Shown: one piece after another, positions 48,685-61,300 of the stretch
Layout: each line of letters opens with the position of its first letter
Position numbering within the stretch: the stretch's first letter is position 1
Assembly (NCBI GenBank): GCA_018389105.1
Contig: JACATO010000690.1
Span: 186,001 to 250,000 of the forward strand
Reading direction: 5' to 3'
DNA length: 64,000 nt
Source of the DNA: Nautilus pompilius
Taxonomy: Eukaryota > Mollusca > Cephalopoda > Nautilida > Nautilidae
Position numbers and translations under genes: made by a program
Notes under the pieces: model-generated
The model's input: only the letters and a program-made list of their open reading frames with translations
Databases searched by the model: none
Told to the model about the DNA's origin: nothing

Positions 48685-51600
48685 ATATTGGAGATGCTGC
48701 TGGTGCTGCGTTTACATTATAGTTATGCTTTGATGCCAATGACATGGATTGTAAACAGATAGCATTAATCTCTTGTATTGTTTCTTTTATTGGTAGCAGC
48801 AGTAGTACCCTAAAAATGTATAGATCTACTTATATTACGGCCACTCCATACGTAAATTAATCGTTTACTAAAATTTGGACCGATTGCAACAGGAATTAAT
48901 AGAAACTTTTTAAATTAAGTGTATTTTCTGACTGATGGTGAGTTCAGTTTTTTTGTTTGCTTATTTTATCTCCCCTCCCCCCCTTTTTTTTTCAGAGTGA
49001 AGTTTAGACTTTCATATTACAAGATAAACTAAATCCTCTATCATGCGCTCCATCACTTAACCAGAAACTAAGTAGTATAATTCAGAATGAAGACCACAAT
49101 TAAATTATAGACTTTGTGCACAATGCATGAATTTAATTCTATTTGATGTATAGCCTGTTTACATGAGCCTCTTTGGTTTATTTATTATTAACTTTCCAGC
49201 CAGCTGTGGCTTATTGTTAAAGCAGAATGGCAATTTAAGGCTTAATATGGTGAATTATTTTGAAACTTTCACTCAACAGAGAAACTGGTGCTATTTTTTT
49301 TAATCTTCTTATTTTTATTCATTGAATTGTCTTGTGAAGGATTTTCTTGTTTCTACTTTGTAGTTCGTTAATGCTCTAATATTTTAATTATTCCTACAGA
49401 GACTTCATTTCAGTAATACTTTGTAAATTCTCCCAGTTAAAGATAATACCTAAACATGTCTATGAAACAAAGCCTCAATCCAACTTTCCTGCAAACATGA
49501 TTTGATTTTGGACATACCTAATAAAATGCTGGGCCTAGCTTATGCTGAGCAAGTAAATTATGGTGCTTTGTTGTTGATGTAATCATTTTTCTTTCTTATA
49601 TTTTTGCTATGGATGCATGCAGTTGAATGCCTGATACACACCTAAGGAAATAATCAGTTTAGCCTGTGCTGTCTGCAATGTGGAATTTTAAAATTTAGAT
49701 TCTAGATTAATTTCTGATATTGAGTAAGTTATAGGATGGATACAAGGGTTTGGAGAGGGTGAGTTTTGCAACATGCCAATAAAGGAAAAAAGAGATTAGA
49801 GTCAGTATACCTGCTGCCATCTTTCTAGGTGTTGGTTGGTTTTCCAAACTTCAGTCTCCGTCAATACTAAAATGTCAGCCATGTCAGATGCTTGTTTCTA
49901 GAATTGGCCAGATTTATTTGTCAGTTTCCAGAGCTAAAAATAGTTAATAAACTATAAAGGTTGGCTGCAGATGATCTGCTCTGATCTGCTAACACTGCAC
50001 ATTGAGAAGTCACAAAGATATAAGCAAAGGAGAAGCAGAGAATAGAATATTTCCCATCTTCAGGCTTAACCATCAGGCCTCCCAGTTTTGGTAGTTGGTT
50101 CCTGCTTTTGATTAAGAATTTTTTAAACCTACACTAAAGGTCTTGAACTACTACTATTAACTTACGTTTTTTAAGTAGAATATTTATCATTTGAAAAGCT
50201 TTGTTTAGCATCTCAAACAATGGATTTTCTATCTTTCTTTTTTTTAGACGCTCAACAGTTGAGATTCTAATAAGTTCAGCGTTGTAATGCGCTGTTAGAA
50301 ATTATTGAACGAGTTAACCGTCAAATTTAAATCATGTGATTGGAACTAAGATCTTAATTTTCTTGTGTAAATGCTTTGCATTTACAAAAAAATCAGGTCT
50401 CATTAATGTCATTTAACAAAAAGACTAGATCTGATCTGCAATTGCAGTTACTGTAGTTATGCAAAACTAAATGCAAATTAAGTTTGTAGACACAGGAGCT
50501 AATGATGAAGCTCAGAGCTTAGTAATGATGTCTCGGATGGGGGGGGGGTACTGAAGACTGAATTAACAAGTACTGTGGCACACTGAGACATCCAGAGAAT
50601 TTCCAGAGGTGGCTGACAAACTGGTAACTTGACAAATTAATTCTACTGTATTTTAATGACAGCACTTATTCATCAATAAGATAACAGTTATGACTTAGCA
50701 GAGTCAAATGTTTGCAATTAAAATATCTAATAAACATTCCCTAACCTAGCTAGCTATGATATACTAGCTAGCATTCTCTTTTACTTTTTTTTTTTTTTTT
50801 AGTGTTTTTTCACATATTAATAATATTGTCTTCTAAAATTTCTCATGTAGGAGAAAGATGATGCTTTGGGAGAAAAAAAATTGAGATATGGTATTGGTAT
50901 GAAAATGATTATTAACTCTGAAGAAACATTACCTGTGAATTCAGGTGGAAATGAGAAATAAATTGGCAACATCTTCAACACAAAGTGTTAACAAGTAATT
51001 TTTGTTTTCTTTTATAAAGACTGCAGAATTTTCGCATTTTGTTTTAACCCTTCTCAGTTGCTATCCAATCCGAAGGGCATGCATTAATACAAAATCTTAA
51101 TTACGACAGTTTTTCTTAAATGGGCATTTGTTAGTTTCTGCAGCCAAGTACACCCCTATTCTGATCATTGTAAACCTGCTGACATGGAAATTCGTGCTGT
51201 AAACATTATATAAACAACTTTTTCTTTCCATAAAATAGCTTTATTGATATAAGACCATTGCATTACTTCCTAAGCTTACGTGTAATGTTGTCTCTGTTTT
51301 TATTTATAGTTTCTTTCATTAGTTGTTCTTTTTTGTTGTTTTTTTTTTCAAAATGGCCACCAGGCTACACAGTCATTTTGCAACTTGCTGCTTTGGATGA
51401 ATAAAGCTAAAATTTCCAATGTTTTCTTCATTTATACATTGATTTTCTTCTGAAACCTATTCTATGTTAAAAATTACATCTGTAGAGAAATATCTATTTC
51501 TGTTGGGAAAGAGAGGCCTTTCTTTCTACAGTGGCATCCCACTTAAAGTCTTAGCTAGTTGAATCTGCTATGCTAGAGCTAACATGTTATCTCCACGCAA

Positions 51601-53102
51601 TTTTGTTTAGAGGAGCTGATAGTTGTTGCAATGTAGATCTACATTAACTTGCCTTATGCTTATTCCCTCCTAGCTAGCACTGCTTACTCCATTGTTTGTT
51701 GTTTTTTTTCTCCTTTGTTTCATCTGTTCATTGACTAACTCTAACAATGTTTTGTTTAACCAGTTTTTCTGAATTGCTATTAGGAATAACAAAAACACCC
51801 AAGTAAAGTCAATAGAAAAAAAACACCTGGGAGTGGATAAACATTTTCATTCCATGGCATGATCTGTTTTTGAATTCTGCTTAAAGTTCTGGTTTCTCAA
51901 CTACTGTTAAAACAATCATCTGCACTTATGATGTAAAAATAGACATTTAAAGCCCTAATCATTTGTCATTACTGTTTTTGCAATTTATTTTATTGAACTG
52001 CCTGCTAGTTTGAAACTCCAGCTTATAATGAATGAGATTAGTTGGAAATAGTCTGTTCTTGGAATTCAAAAAATTTTGGTAGCTGTTTACTAAAGCCTTA
52101 TCTAAAATATGTCATATACATTTGTGCAAGTTCTTGGAATGCTTTGGTGTTTTGTTCATACTTATTGCAGTGCTTAGTTTAGAAGTATCCTTAGACTTTA
52201 CACAACTCTGTCCATCCTTTTCCCAGGGTAAGATTTGGTTGAAAAAGATAAAACCACTTGTCAATAGAGGGTTTTGGGTGATTTTTCATTGAACAATTTT
52301 GGCCCTTAACTCTGTTGTCCACATAAGCCCTTTTAAATTTACCTTCATTTAGTTTATAGAAAAAGAAGTGTCCAGGTAAAAATAAGATGTAAAGAAGCTG
52401 CCTTTGGAAGTCTGTACTACTACGTTTAAACACGAATACTTGTATACAACTATTATTACACTATTCACCTGTGAAAACACTTCAATGGATAGGATAATTT
52501 GTTTTCTGTTTTTTTAATTCTTTTAACTCAAGCAGAAAAATTGGTTGGTTAGTGCTAAGCTTAGATGTCTTCTCAAAGACTTTGTTCTATTGGAGAAAAT
52601 GGTGTACATGTTGGGAATGAGTAAATTCTGGCTATAGTAAGTAGCTTTTGTTAAAGCCTTACTGAACTATAAAGATGGTTCCTATGCCCATCTGGTAAAG
52701 ATGGCTAGTTTTGTTTTATAAAGGCTCCATGGCAAAACTAGACAAAGTTCAGATTTCTGTTCTCAAATCCTCAGCTGGTCTCTTGTGATGCTGCAAATCA
52801 AACTTAGAAGATATTGGAGCAAAACATTCGCCTCAAGTTAATCCCTAAACTCCTTAGCAGGAGCATACATAAATTAAGCATTAATGACAGGCTATTAGTC
52901 ACCCTTGACTAAGGTAACTGGGGACATTGTGTGTTCTCAGATTGACCCTGTCCTGAAATGTTAAAAATTCAGGTATTCTTTCATGATTGACTCTGTCACA
53001 GCAGAATGTAAAACAATGTATACTGGGTTGAATAATGACAAGGAAATAGCTGTAAGGCATTATCAGTTTGTTGTTCTATCTATTACTCTCTCATGTCTTC
53101 AG

Positions 53103-53146
53103 GTCTTCTTTTGAGCCATTATAAAAACTGGGTTGTGTTAAAGAAT
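53103..53146 (+). CDS. Candidate exon, low support
   Basis: Acceptor CTCTCTCATGTCTTCAG is strong. The single open frame reads LLLSHYKNWVVLKN, phase 1 to 0, before GTAAAT. It is phase-compatible with 48,542-48,627 and 56,762-56,884. Short enough to be chance. Confidence 0.18.
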
Positions 53147-54957
53147 GTAAATTTATGGATGTACCATTTTTGGCCACTCTTGCCTGGTTTCTAGTGTTTA
53201 TTCTGTCTTCTGTAACTTTAAAAATAAGTAATGCTTTAAAATGAAGTGCAGTTGGAAGTTGTTCAACAAAATCTAATTGTTTAAATTTGTATGAAGCCTG
53301 CCTTAATTAAAAGATAAATGGTGATTTTAAACTTAATCACAATGTACACTGGTCAGAACAGTATAGAGATATTTTGTACAATATTTCTTATGCAAGTTTT
53401 CTCAACCTGATGCACATGTCATGTGACAGTTATATTGCTTCAAGTGCTGCATGTTTTTTGCAGAACTTAAATCAATGTCAGGCATTTAAAATTTGCATAA
53501 TTGATCACGTTGGGTATAAAACCTGTCACAAATGTTTGCATAATGAAGTCACCAAACATGGAGAGTATGGTGCTTGTATCGATAGCTTGCCATAGATATG
53601 CTACAGACATGATGTGCTTAGTGTTATCAGCTGACTTTGGCAGAAGCATAAAGAACCTGACAAGGTTTACCATAGCACTCTTGTATTATTATTTATTTAC
53701 TTATTTTGTATTAACTTGGCTATAATCGTGGAGAAAAAAGAATTTAGAAAAAAACAAGAGAAATATTGAACATTGGATAGTTTTCGGAGTTTGATAACCA
53801 CAATAAAAGCAATTAAAATAGATCAATATCAAATAACTATTAAAACTTGATGACTATATAGTACCATCTATATTTTGTTTTATTAGAAGCATTCAGATGA
53901 AACTTGGTTGGATGTAATTACAGCAATTCTATTTCAGCTAGGTTTTATTTAAATATCTCTTATTTTTTTTACCAGTTCTCTTCTGCTAGGTTATAAATTT
54001 ATATTTTTGTAAAATATTATTACATGTATGTTTCAATTACTTACGTATTTAATTTCATCTCCTCCCTTTCCTTAAGGATTACTTTAACAGCTGGCAAGAG
54101 AACGTAGTTACTTGCCATTCTTTCTAGCAGCAGTGGCATACGGAGATGTTATTTATTAATGCGCTCAATCAGAAAGCAGTTTTCCTTGGTGGTACATTTT
54201 TAATAAAATAGACTGGCAGGCTAAGCAAAAAAATAAAAGCATTGATTTAGTGTGATCGAAGGATATTTGGCCCAAATAAAAAAAAGCCATTAATGATTCA
54301 TGATGGTGTTTCCTGTTTGGATACCGTCAACTATTGCACAGGATTTTAATCTAAACTCTAACCCCAGATTTTACTGGCAGAGGGTTGTAGAAACATGCAG
54401 GTCAGGGCACCAAGAATGTTTGAAAAAGAAAAAAAAAATGACACGAGTTTTGTTTGTCCTGTAAAATTTTATAACTAATCACAAGCACTGGTCAGTTAGA
54501 TGCGTAAATGCAGAAAATATCTTTCCTTTTCTAGTTTACAAGAAATAAAATGCAGACATGTAAGTTTATCTTATTTCTTCACTGAACCTAAGTGAAAATC
54601 ATTTCTAATTTGCTAAAAAAAAAAAAAATGTAGTTAGATTAGCTTCAGCATTAACCCTTCAATCTGAATTCTTCCAAGAGAAGATGCTACAGTTTAAAAA
54701 AAAAAACACTTTCTAAAACAAGGTTACATAGACAATGTTTATTATTTAGATTTAACATTTAATCAATTTTTTATTTATGGAGCAAAAAAAAATACAAAAA
54801 TTTGTGGTGAATGTATGATACTGAAAAATTATTAGTTAAATGGAATCGGTCCTGAGTTTGATTGGCCGCCAGTGATTGACTTATTGCTTGTTTTTATCTG
54901 AGTGTAATGATTTAGCATGGGTAACCATACAGAACTGAAGAATTTGACACTGCTTGC

Positions 54958-56420
54958 TTTCATTGGCGTCCCTAATTCTAGAAATTGTTCTCTTTTACTA
55001 CGTGTGGTTCTGTGATTACTTTCATTGGCGTCCCTAATTCTAGAAATTGTTCTCTTTTACTACGTGTGGTTCTGTGATTACTTTCATTGGCGTCCCTAAT
55101 TCTAGAAATTGTTCTCTTTTACTACGTGTGGTTCTGTGATTACTTTCAATGGCGTCCCTAATTCTAGAAATTGTTCTCTTTTACTACGTGTGGTTCTGTG
55201 ATTACTTTCAATGGCGTCCCTAATTCTAGAAATTGTTCTCTTTTACTACGTGTGGTTCTGTGATTACTTTCATTGGCGTCCCTAATTCTAGAAATTGTTC
55301 TCTTTTACTACGTGTGGTTCTGTGATTACTTTCATTGGCGTCCCTAATTCTAGAAATTGTTCTCTTTTACTACGTGTGGTTCTGTGATTACTTTCAATGG
55401 CGTCCCTAATTCTAGAAATTGTTCTCTTTTACTACGTGTGGTTCTGTGATTACTTTCAATTGGCGTCCCTAATTCTAGAAATTGTTCTCTTTTACTACGT
55501 GGGTTCTGTGATTACTTTCTTTCAATGGCGTCCCTAATTCTAGAAATTGTTCTCTTTTACTACGTGTGGTTCTGTGATTACTTTCATTGGCGTCCCTAAT
55601 TCTAGAAATTGTTCTCTTTTACTACGTGTGGTTCTGTGATTACTTTCATTGGCGTCCCTAATTCTAGAAATTGTTCTCTTTTACTACGTGTGGTTCTGTG
55701 ATTACTTTCATTGGCGTCCCTAATTCTAGAAATTGTTCTCTTTTACTACGTGTGGTTCTGTGATTACTTTCAATGGCGTCCCTAATTCTAGAAATTGTTC
55801 TCTTTTACTACGTGTGGTTCTGTGATTACTTTCATTGGCGTCCCTAATTCTAGAAATTGTTCTCTTTTACTACGTGTGGTTCTGTGATTACTTTCAATGG
55901 CGTCCCTAATTCTAGAAATTGTTCTCTTTTACTACGTGTGGTTCTGTGATTACTTTCATTGGCGTCCCTAATTCTAGAAATTGTTCTCTTTTACTACGTG
56001 TGGTTCTGTGATTACTTTCATTGGCGTCCCTAATTCTAGAAATTGTTCTCTTTTACTACGTGTGGTTCTGTGATTACTTTCAATGGCGTCCCTAATTCTA
56101 GAAATTGTTCTCTTTACTACGTGTGGTTCTGTGATTACTTTCATTGGCGTCCCTAATTCTAGAAATTGTTCTCTTTTACTACGTGTGGTTCTGTGATTAC
56201 TTTCATTGGCGTCCCTAATTCTAGAAATTGTTCTCTTTTACTACGTGTGGTTCTGTGATTACTTTCAATGGCGTCCCTAATTCTAGAAATTGTTCTCTTT
56301 TACTACGTGTGGTCCTGTGATTACTTTCAATGGCGTCCCTAATTCTAGAAATTGTTCTCTTTTACTACGTGTGGTCCTGTGATTACTTTCAATGGCGTCC
56401 CTAATTCTAGAAATTGTTCT
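54958..56420. repeat. 62-bp minisatellite, about 24 copies
   Basis: A tandem array of a 62-bp unit beginning TTTCATTGGCGTCCCTAATT and continuing CTAGAAATTGTTCTC, TTTTACTACGTGTGG, TTCTGTGATTAC. Copies are nearly identical. One site alternates between CATTGG and CAATGG, one copy has both bases (CAATTGG), the following one has a 4-base TTTC duplication, one lost a T in CTCTTTTAC, and the last two share GGTCCTG. The high identity implies recent expansion or homogenisation. No ORF crosses the array. It lies about 340 bp upstream of the exon-like segment at 56,762. Confidence 0.97.
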
Positions 56421-56761
56421 AGTTGTGTTAAACCCTGAAACAGAAATAACAAGTTGCTTAAAGGATTTTATAACATGGACTTATGTAGAACATTAAAGAC
56501 GCAATACACCATATATATTACCATTGCATTCATGATTGGAGGCTGCATTAGCAAAATTACCTTTTTGTAATGCCTTTTCATCTTTTATTGATAGTTTTGT
56601 AGAGTTACACATGGATTTTTGTTGTTCATCCATAAATATTTTTTCACCAGCCTTGCCAATAATTTTGTAATGTCATTTTTATGTAAGGTGTTTTATTTGT
56701 GATGCTGTATCTTCTGAGGCGAGCAATGTCTGATTTAATTTGTGTGTGTTTGTGTGTCCAG

Positions 56762-56884
56762 GAATTAATGGACCTATGGAAATTGACACCTTTGATGTTG
56801 TGGCTTTGTTTTCAGTCAGTCAAGGGTTGTGGTGCTACAATGATGTTTTGGATAAGTGTCAGTGTTTTAAGTTATCCACATAAG
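56762..56884 (+). CDS. Candidate exon, frame ambiguous
   Basis: A 123-bp segment between TGTGTGTCCAG and GTAAAA, both good sites. The frame in phase 0 is fully open and starts ELMDLWKLTPLMLWLCFQSV. The frame in phase 1, which would follow 48,542-48,627, reads INGPMEIDTFDVVALFSVSQ then GLWCYNDVLDKCQCFKLST and meets a stop just before the donor. The second has the more natural composition and a GLW-C..C pattern reminiscent of claudin-like first loops, but a claudin call would be unsafe. Confidence 0.3.
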
Positions 56885-57829
56885 GTAAAAACAGCAGGCA
56901 TTGCATTTGTTTGCCATAGCATGTGCATCCAAAAACAGGGGGAGATCATTGACGTGACATTTATTGATATAAGCTGTGATGGACGTGAGTTTATTTTAAC
57001 CATTTTCCCCTTTTCTATTAATTTTAACATTTATTTAGTGCAGTTATATATATATATATTTTTTTTTTTTTTAATTTGTATTTTGAGTGCTAATGGTTTT
57101 TGGTCCATTTGGGTTAAATAAAGTTCAGCTCTCTGCTGCTTTGTGAGATGAACAATAATTCTAATTTCGCTCGCTTATTGATGTTTGTGTAGTGCAGCTT
57201 TGTTTAGCATTGATTCTTCTTTGTTGCGGACTTTCATTCAGTGATTGGCTGCTACACAGGCCAAAAAATGGAAAGGAAACAAAGGTTGTTACCTGTGGCT
57301 GCTGTAATGAATCTAAGTACACTGCAGATGGATGAATGTATGGGGTATGAGAAAAATGGAAATGAATGTATGTGGAATACTGGAAAATTCAAATTTTAAG
57401 TAGGGTAAAACTTTCAGTTTGGTAATCTAGCCATAGCTACATGTATGGATATCTTTGTTAAAGCTCTAAAATATATCAGGTAGTTTCAATCTCAGAAATG
57501 TTGCAATTTTGATAAATCTTGTGCACACAATAATTTCTTAAAACATTTTTTTTTTTTTTTCAAAACACGATTAAAGGTTATTTTTCTTGGTTTTATAGAA
57601 AGGGAAGTATTCAAGGGTTAGGGTTATTTTAAGATAATAGATTTAAGGGTTAGAAAAAGAAAAGAAAAACATCCCATTCAAATATTATAGTAGTTTTCCT
57701 TAAATGAAAATAGATGAATTTGCTTAAAGCTGATAAATTTTTGATTTTCTAGTATTTTAAGTAATTAACTCGCTTGTGATTGAGATTATATGTTCTTAAA
57801 GCCTTCCTTTTTAAATTGTTTCATTGCAG

Positions 57830-57894
57830 ATGTGGCCAGTCCGCTGCATGTTTTACATGAATTAGTATTAAATTTACAGGGAGAGAAGAGTTAA
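57830..57894 (+). CDS. Candidate terminal exon, low support
   Basis: After a strong acceptor (TTTTTAAATTGTTTCATTGCAG with the AT of the first codon following) it reads VASPLHVLHELVLNLQGEKS and ends in TAA. Phase 1 start, so it could follow gene B exon 1 or 48,542-48,627. It competes with the model ending at 41,828. Confidence 0.25.
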
Positions 57895-58324
57895 TTAAGC
57901 TTCCTGAAATGAAGAGTGAGATGATGGATTTAAAATGGTGGACAGGTGTCTGGAGGAAGCTGTCTGACTGCAGTCTGGTTTACTGCTATGGTCTTATTTA
58001 GATTTCTGAGATGATTAATGTGAACAGAATTTTGTTTGTTTATTTCCTCTTACTGTTTCTAGTTAGTGATTTGAGATTACCTACAGGAGGGAGGTTATAA
58101 GATTAGCATCTGCTGCGGCCTCTTAGTATCTAATTTGAACCACGATTCTGCTGACTTCCTGCTCTGTCATTACAAAACATTTAAATCTGTTTTTATAGGC
58201 AACTCACCAAAGGGCTTTTTAAAAGAATGAGTATGGAGATGGCAATGTGTAAATAAAATCTATCATAGTGTGTAGGTAATTTTGGCACTTTGTGGCTATG
58301 GGATGCTGTTATACTTGTATGCAG

Positions 58325-58372
58325 CTCAGAGAAATGGTAGTTATGGGTAGGTGTCCATACGGTCTTAATGTG
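58325..58372 (+). CDS. Candidate exon, low support
   Basis: A 48-bp segment between TGTATGCAG and GTAAGC. The single open frame reads LREMVVMGRCPYGLNV, phase 0 to 0. Splice sites are good but the length is small. Confidence 0.18.
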
Positions 58373-61300
58373 GTAAGCTTGATTTACCTACCATTTGATT
58401 ATTTCCTGTCACGTTCTGGACATCAGCTGAAAAACTCGGTGCCCAGTGATAGACCACAGAATCTATGCATGCGCATACACATTGGCTGTTTGATCTAAGG
58501 GACTTTGTAAGGGGCCCATGGCTATGGAACCAGCAAATTTTGCTGGTAAACAAACCAACCATCGCACACATGTATTAAGAATAATTGCATATTTTGAGAA
58601 TAAATGAAGGGGAAAAAAAATGCTTACATATTCTATGGCTGGAAATGATTACAACAATCCTATCTTCAGCAGTTTTCATTATATAATTTTTTTTTAATTT
58701 CATAAATTAATTAATCTTCCAGTCTTCCAACACACAATATTCTGCTTTTTCTTTCTTTATATATTTTTTTTTTTTATATATATATTTTGGTTTGTTTCTA
58801 TGAGTTATTTTTTTACAGTGCTTTAAAAATAAATAAATTGAACTTTTGAATAATGGCAGATGTTTTTTGTGGATTGGTGGTAACATTTGGTATCTGAGAT
58901 ATTCTAGGAATTTAAAAAACTTATTTTTTTTTTGCACTCGATGAGAAACTGATTATACTTAGCTGATAACAGATTTAAAAGTTACACAAACTTCTATTTT
59001 ATAGTTTTTACTAATTATATTTAACTGTCATGTATTTCTTAACTTGCATCACTTTTTAGTGCATACTGTGATAGATACTGTATATAGTTAAATAACTCAA
59101 AATAGGCATTATGGATGATAAGTTTGAAATAAATTTGTTATGATGGGTATGTGTTGTAGATGGGTATAGAAAGTGTCAAAGTATTGGTTTTTAGTAGAGA
59201 ATAAGGTTTCTCCTTAAAGGTACACCCACCTAGCTATGTCTTTAAATCACTTTATTGCTTTGTTGACCAGCAGGGATGTGCACTCGGATCAGAAAATCAA
59301 TACTGTTATTTGTTATTGCTGCATAGCATGGCAGTTTTCTAGCAATTAGGAAGACTTAGCTACGTTCTAGGAGTAGGAAAGCCATCGTTTATCGTCCGCT
59401 ATTAAAGCGTCATTAATTTATTATTACTCAGTTGTATGCAAGCAATGGTTTTATGCAAACTGTATTCTCATTAGAAATTGAGAGATCAGTGTCATTAGCA
59501 TGATTCTAGATGCGCTCATAGAAAGACAAGTGCTTAATCTAACCATGCATACCTTGATAAGTCCAAACATTTGTCATGAAAACTATTGTGCGTTGTTCCG
59601 TTAACATTCTTTTGCCACTTTTAAAAAGTAATGAGTGCAGTAAATTCCATCAAAAAAGTATCAGTGGCTTTCAGAAAATGCTGACAACAATGAAAACCTG
59701 ATTTGCATCTAGTTATCAACACTTGAAAACTTGTGATTAGCCAGAGGAAATTGATTTATTACTGCCTCTGTCAGGAATGTATTTAACACTAGGAGTAGAC
59801 CTGGCAGCTTTCTAACAGTATCAGATGGATGCCCGCCCGCTTTCTGCCATCATTAAAGCTCTATTATAGTACTCTGGAGGCCTAAATCAGTAGCAATCAT
59901 TTTAGTGGAAATGAACTTCTTCAAAGTATTTATCATAAAAATAATGAAAAAGTTGTATTGTAAATGAAGGTGTAATTATGCTTGTAAACCATTTTCAGTT
60001 TTTCTAAGTAAGGCCAATAGTATAATAAAAGGCCATCATTGGCAGCAGGTTGATTATTTCCCCTAAGTACTTTTATTAGTAATGGGTTAATTAATGGCTG
60101 TTTCTGTTATAGAGGTTAGTTTTGCTTTGCACTCTTGTCCTAAAGAAAGAGAACATTTAAAAAAATTAAACAAAAGAGTTGAATGGGACTCTATCAAAAA
60201 ACAGTTACCATGGACATAAATTTGCGCTACTCAAGAGAGCTTTTGGTGTGAGATTTTGGGAAAAGCTGGAAAGCAACCCTGCACGATGTAGAAATTCTTC
60301 TGTTCGCTCACTACATGCAATTGTACTGAGTTATATATAGTAACAGTTTGTCTTTGTTTTTTTCCAGACTGAGAAATAAAGCAGGATTTTATTTATTTAT
60401 TTATATTGTTATAAAAAAAAAAGAAAAAAATAACTTTTTTTTTTTTTTTTTTCAATTTGGAGACAAAAACTCTAGAGATAAAGGCAAGTGGTGGGTAGCC
60501 AGGCTCTCAATGTTTCTGCAGTACAGTAACATAATAAAATTCTTTAAATTATCTCCAGTAATTGGTTGCTGTTACAATGGGGTCTTAAGGGTGCCACAGT
60601 CAGCAACGACAAAGACAGTTGGCTTTAACAGCAGTAATGCTTTGGGGAATAACATGTTGGGGCAGAACGGATAAACAAGTTACAGCAAGGTGCTTGTTTA
60701 CTCATTTAATGCAATTTAGAATTTTAGAGAGAATATTTTTAAGAGATGAAGTTGCTTTCCAGCCGCCAAAGATGTCTGCTTCTCCAATATTGGTTTTCCA
60801 CAAAGTTTTATTAAAAATGAAAACAGTAGCATTGCCATTGATTAGGAGCTGTCATTTTTTCTTCTAACATTCACTAGAAAACATTGACTCTATTATAGGT
60901 GACTTTTACAGGAGGTTAAATTAATTAAATTTGGAAGATGTCACCTCTGTTTGCAGGTTAAAGAACACTCGATCAAATATCAAAGTAAATGTGCAAAACT
61001 ACTGTATTTTTTAAGATTAGAAGAATACTTGTGAATGCTATTTAGCATTTGGGATGAAACCCTTTGGATAAAGATAGGACTTTAATTCCATCTTGCTATC
61101 TCTGTTTATAAAATACTTAATAAATTTTTTTTTTCCATTTCTCTCCATTCTGCTGGTATGTTGATGCCAGTTTCTCCTACTGTAATGTAATTCTTGTGTA
61201 GGACTAGTAATTTGAAATAAACCTTGCACTGTACACGGAATCAAAAGATGATTTTTCAAAGAATACAACAGTTAGGAATTCCTACACTGTGAATGGGATA

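Larger units (their letters stand above)
48628..54957. other. Intronic or intergenic, no firm gene
   Basis: AT-rich. It holds a weak exon-like segment at 53,103-53,146 and a minus-strand protein-like stretch at 53.47-53.67 kb described in the findings. Otherwise nothing is recognised. Confidence 0.4.

Noticed and set aside
54958..56420. CRISPR-like array
   Set aside because: Repeats are contiguous without unique spacers, the unit is 62 bp, and the context is a eukaryotic intron. It is a minisatellite.
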